A DNA stretch of 64,000 nucleotides from Heyndrickxia oleronia. GTDB taxonomy: Bacteria > Bacillota > Bacilli > Bacillales > Bacillaceae_C. Where the stretch lies: positions 1,180,911 to 1,244,910 of the forward strand of contig NZ_CP065424.1 of assembly GCF_017809215.1 (NCBI RefSeq), given 5' to 3'. The notes below the pieces were generated by a model. The model saw only the letters and a program-made list of their open reading frames with translations. It was not told the origin of the DNA and ran no database searches. Each line of letters opens with the position of its first letter. The first letter of the stretch is position 1. Shown one piece after another: positions 61,971 to 64,000 of this stretch. The translations under genes were made by a program, and so were the position numbers.

Positions 61971-63721
61971 AGGCACTAAATAAAATTTCGGTGAAATTAT
62001 TATTTGCCATTTTAGTTATGACGGTCATTATTAGTACGACCATCGGCGTGGTGAACTATACTTTTGCTAAAAAGGAACTTATTGAAAGTGGGAAATTAGA
62101 TTTACAACACTTAGTAAATACATCAATGGCCACATTAGAGGCTTTAAACAATGCAGTTAAAGAGGGGTCTCTCACTTTGGAAGAGGCACAGGAAAAAGCT
62201 AGGGAAATTTTAAATGGACCAAAAATAGATAATGGTAAAGGTAAAGAAATCTATAATTTTTCACAATCTCCATTTGTTTATAAAAAGAATGGATATATTT
62301 TTGCCCTAAAATCAAATCGTGAGGTTAGTTTAAATCCACTAACACCAATTGGTACGAATGATACATCAAAAACGTCAGTTGAAACTCGTGATCATTTAAT
62401 TAAGGCTGCACAAGCTGAAAATGCAAAGGATCATTTTTATGTATATGATTGGAAAAATCCAGGTGAAGATACAGCTCGTGAAAAAATCTCATATATGACT
62501 TATTTCGAGCCTTGGGATTGGAATATTGGGATTGGGGCATATACGGATGAATTCTATGATTCTTTACATATGATGAAATGGTTAACCATCATCCTTTGCG
62601 TAGGTATTTCAGTAATCTGCTTAGCTATTTTCTACACTGTAGCAAGAAAGAAATTTAGATTGCTTGAAAAAATCTCCGATGCTTCTTTGGAAATCGCTAA
62701 CGGAAATTTAAACATAGAAAAACTTCCTGAATCATCCGATGAACTAGGACATCTAAGTTTTTCATTTAATAAAATGGTCATGGAATTAAAAACAATGGTA
62801 AGACAATTACAAGGATTAAGTACGAACTTAGTAGATTCTGCAACAAATTTATCAGCTATATCTGAAGAAACATCAGCGAGTGGTGAAGAAGTTGGACATG
62901 CACTTGGAGAAATTACGAATGGAATGGTTGCTCAGGCTGCTGATACTGAAGATACAAGTAAAAACATAGAATTACTAACTGAATCGATTGAGAAAATGAA
63001 TGAACATCACCATCTGATGAAGAGTACGACCGATATTTCTGAAGAAGCAGCATCTAATGGCATGAAGATGATTGAGTTACTACGAAAATCAAATGATGAA
63101 TCCGTTAAGGCATCAGATGAAATTAGTGTTGGAATTACGAATCTATATAATAAAATTCAAAACATTTCTAGCATTACGAAGACCATCAATGGCATTTCTG
63201 AACAAACAAATCTATTAGCTTTAAATGCAAGTATTGAGGCAGCAAGAGCTGGAGAACATGGAAAAGGCTTTGCGGTTGTTGCCCAAGAGGTAAGGAAGCT
63301 TGCAGAAGGCTCTAACCAGGCAACGATGGAAATCCAACAAATGATTGCCGAAATTGAGAAGGAAACCGAATCAACCGTCATGGCCATGTCAAACACAATT
63401 CAGCATTCACAACAAATGAATGAAGTAGTAGAGAAAACGGAAAATGAATTCGAGCATATCCATTCAACTGTATCTAGAACGGTGAAAGCAATTAAATATT
63501 TAAGTAAAGAAATTGATACCATAACAGCTAAAAGTGAACAAATCACTGGAGCCATCCAAAACATAGCAGCTGTTTCACAACAATCGGCAGCTTCTGCAGA
63601 GGAAATCACGGCATCTGTCGACGAACAAATGAACGCAATGGAAAACAGTGCAACACTTGCAGAAAATCTAAGTAAATTAAGTGAAGAATTAAACCGCACC
63701 ATTCAAAAATATCAATTATAA
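61967..63721 (+). CDS. methyl-accepting chemotaxis protein with Cache domain
   Basis: 584 residues starting GTG 61967. TM1 ([19 protein letters not shown]) is followed by an outer single-Cache-type domain of about 170 residues ([39 protein letters not shown]), TM2 ([17 protein letters not shown]), HAMP and the signalling rod with its tip [18 protein letters not shown] near residue 413. Cache domains of this sort bind small organic acids or amines. It would report to CheA through CheW. Confidence 0.93.
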   Translation: MKALNKISVKLLFAILVMTVIISTTIGVVNYTFAKKELIESGKLDLQHLVNTSMATLEALNNAVKEGSLTLEEAQEKAREILNGPKIDNGKGKEIYNFSQSPFVYKKNGYIFALKSNREVSLNPLTPIGTNDTSKTSVETRDHLIKAAQAENAKDHFYVYDWKNPGEDTAREKISYMTYFEPWDWNIGIGAYTDEFYDSLHMMKWLTIILCVGISVICLAIFYTVARKKFRLLEKISDASLEIANGNLNIEKLPESSDELGHLSFSFNKMVMELKTMVRQLQGLSTNLVDSATNLSAISEETSASGEEVGHALGEITNGMVAQAADTEDTSKNIELLTESIEKMNEHHHLMKSTTDISEEAASNGMKMIELLRKSNDESVKASDEISVGITNLYNKIQNISSITKTINGISEQTNLLALNASIEAARAGEHGKGFAVVAQEVRKLAEGSNQATMEIQQMIAEIEKETESTVMAMSNTIQHSQQMNEVVEKTENEFEHIHSTVSRTVKAIKYLSKEIDTITAKSEQITGAIQNIAAVSQQSAASAEEITASVDEQMNAMENSATLAENLSKLSEELNRTIQKYQL

Positions 63722-63722
63722 A

Positions 63723-63780
63723 AGGGACAGGGGTCGGTTCCGACGTCCCGGTGGGACAAGAGAACCGACCCTTTGTCCCT
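63723..63780. repeat. large GGGACA/TGTCCC cruciform element, copy 4
   Basis: Outer arms AGGGACA and TGTCCCT enclose GGGTCGGTT/AACCGACCC and an inner GTCCC-GGT-GGGAC hairpin. The element thus nests three stems in 58 bases. It follows the chemoreceptor stop directly. GGGGGACAGGTT occurs again at 63861 inside the next gene's start. Confidence 0.75.
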
Positions 63781-63785
63781 TAAGC

Positions 63786-63812
63786 TAAACTTTTCCAATT
63801 CTCTGCCGATAT
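63786..63812 (+). promoter_or_regulatory. consensus sigma-D promoter
   Basis: TAAA, exactly 15 bases, then GCCGATAT: a perfect match to the Bacillus sigma-D consensus, 35 bases before the FlaG-like start. Confidence 0.92.
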
Positions 63813-63846
63813 TAATGATAGAATATTCAAAAGGGGAGAGGTAAAG

Positions 63847-64000
63847 ATGATGGACCGTATAGGGGGACAGGTTCAACCGATTTCAACGATATCAAATTCC
63901 ACTCGTGGAGAAATGAAAAATGATCATGCATTAGAACCGGTTCCATTGCCGAAAAAAGATGGGGGCAATCCCGAAACAAATGTAAATGAAAAAGATAAGG
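63847..64000 (+). CDS. flaG: FlaG-like flagellar protein, 3' end outside the window
   Basis: ATG 63847 or 63850 follows GGGGAGAGG, and the frame is open to the window end: MMDRIGGQVQPISTISNSTR with a Lys/Asn/Asp-rich continuation. The N-terminal part of FlaG is variable, so the call rests on the perfect sigma-D promoter, the size of the start region and the absence of flaG from its usual place between hag and fliD. Another sigma-D-controlled motility protein is possible. Confidence 0.5.
   Translation, partial: MMDRIGGQVQPISTISNSTRGEMKNDHALEPVPLPKKDGGNPETNVNEKDK

Noticed and set aside
1..64000. tRNA or rRNA genes
   Set aside because: I saw no cloverleaf with a GTTCRANYC arm and no rRNA sequence on either strand by reading. 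A tRNAscan run would settle it.

Overview
The window is AT-rich DNA from a motile, spore-forming Bacillaceae (Bacillus sensu lato). This rests on a Bacillus-type comF-flgM-flgN-flgK-flgL-yviE-fliW-csrA-hag order, sigma-D promoters, strong AGGAGG-type ribosome sites, a YjcZ-type spore-associated micro-protein and a MEDS/PAS histidine kinase. It falls into three parts.

(1) About 1-33,960 is the right-hand part of a cos-type siphovirus prophage whose left end lies outside the window. From left to right it holds a replication module (DUF669 protein, HNH nuclease, small family-B-like DNA polymerase, Dam-type methylase, primase/helicase) followed by a repeat-rich non-coding block that looks like a replication origin. 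Next come an ArpU/RinA-like late regulator, a packaging module (HNH, probable cos, TerS, TerL), an HK97-type head and a long non-contractile tail with a frameshifted tail chaperone and a 1473-residue tape measure. A lysis cassette (BhlA, SPP1 holin, XhlA, amidase) leads into an accessory/lysogeny end. That end has a LexA-controlled YolD cassette, an XRE regulator, an FtsK-like translocase with a replication-relaxation protein, and an HTH protein. No integrase is visible, so it is probably beyond the left edge.

(2) The prophage ends inside comFA. Only the C-terminal part of this DNA-uptake ATPase is present, starting exactly at the Walker A motif. comFC and yvyF follow, then the late flagellar genes flgM, flgN, flgK, flgL, yviE, fliW, csrA and hag. 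The hag 3' end carries an ORF-less group I intron, and both the intron start and the downstream exon encode the flagellin C-terminus. A probable flagellin glycosylation cluster follows (Maf, polysaccharide pyruvyl transferase, NeuB-like, NeuA-phosphatase fusion), then fliD, fliS and fliT. An IS3-family element sits inside the fliT terminator.

(3) From about 54,400 the content is general chromosome: a CBO0543-type membrane protein, a sigma-54 activator divergent from a formaldehyde-dehydrogenase-like gene that has a textbook -24/-12 promoter with two upstream sites, a histidine kinase, a YjcZ protein, a chemoreceptor with a small coupled partner, and the start of a FlaG-like gene behind a perfect sigma-D promoter. 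Palindromic GGGACA/TGTCCC repeats punctuate this part.

All annotations come from reading the sequence and its translations; no database search was run.
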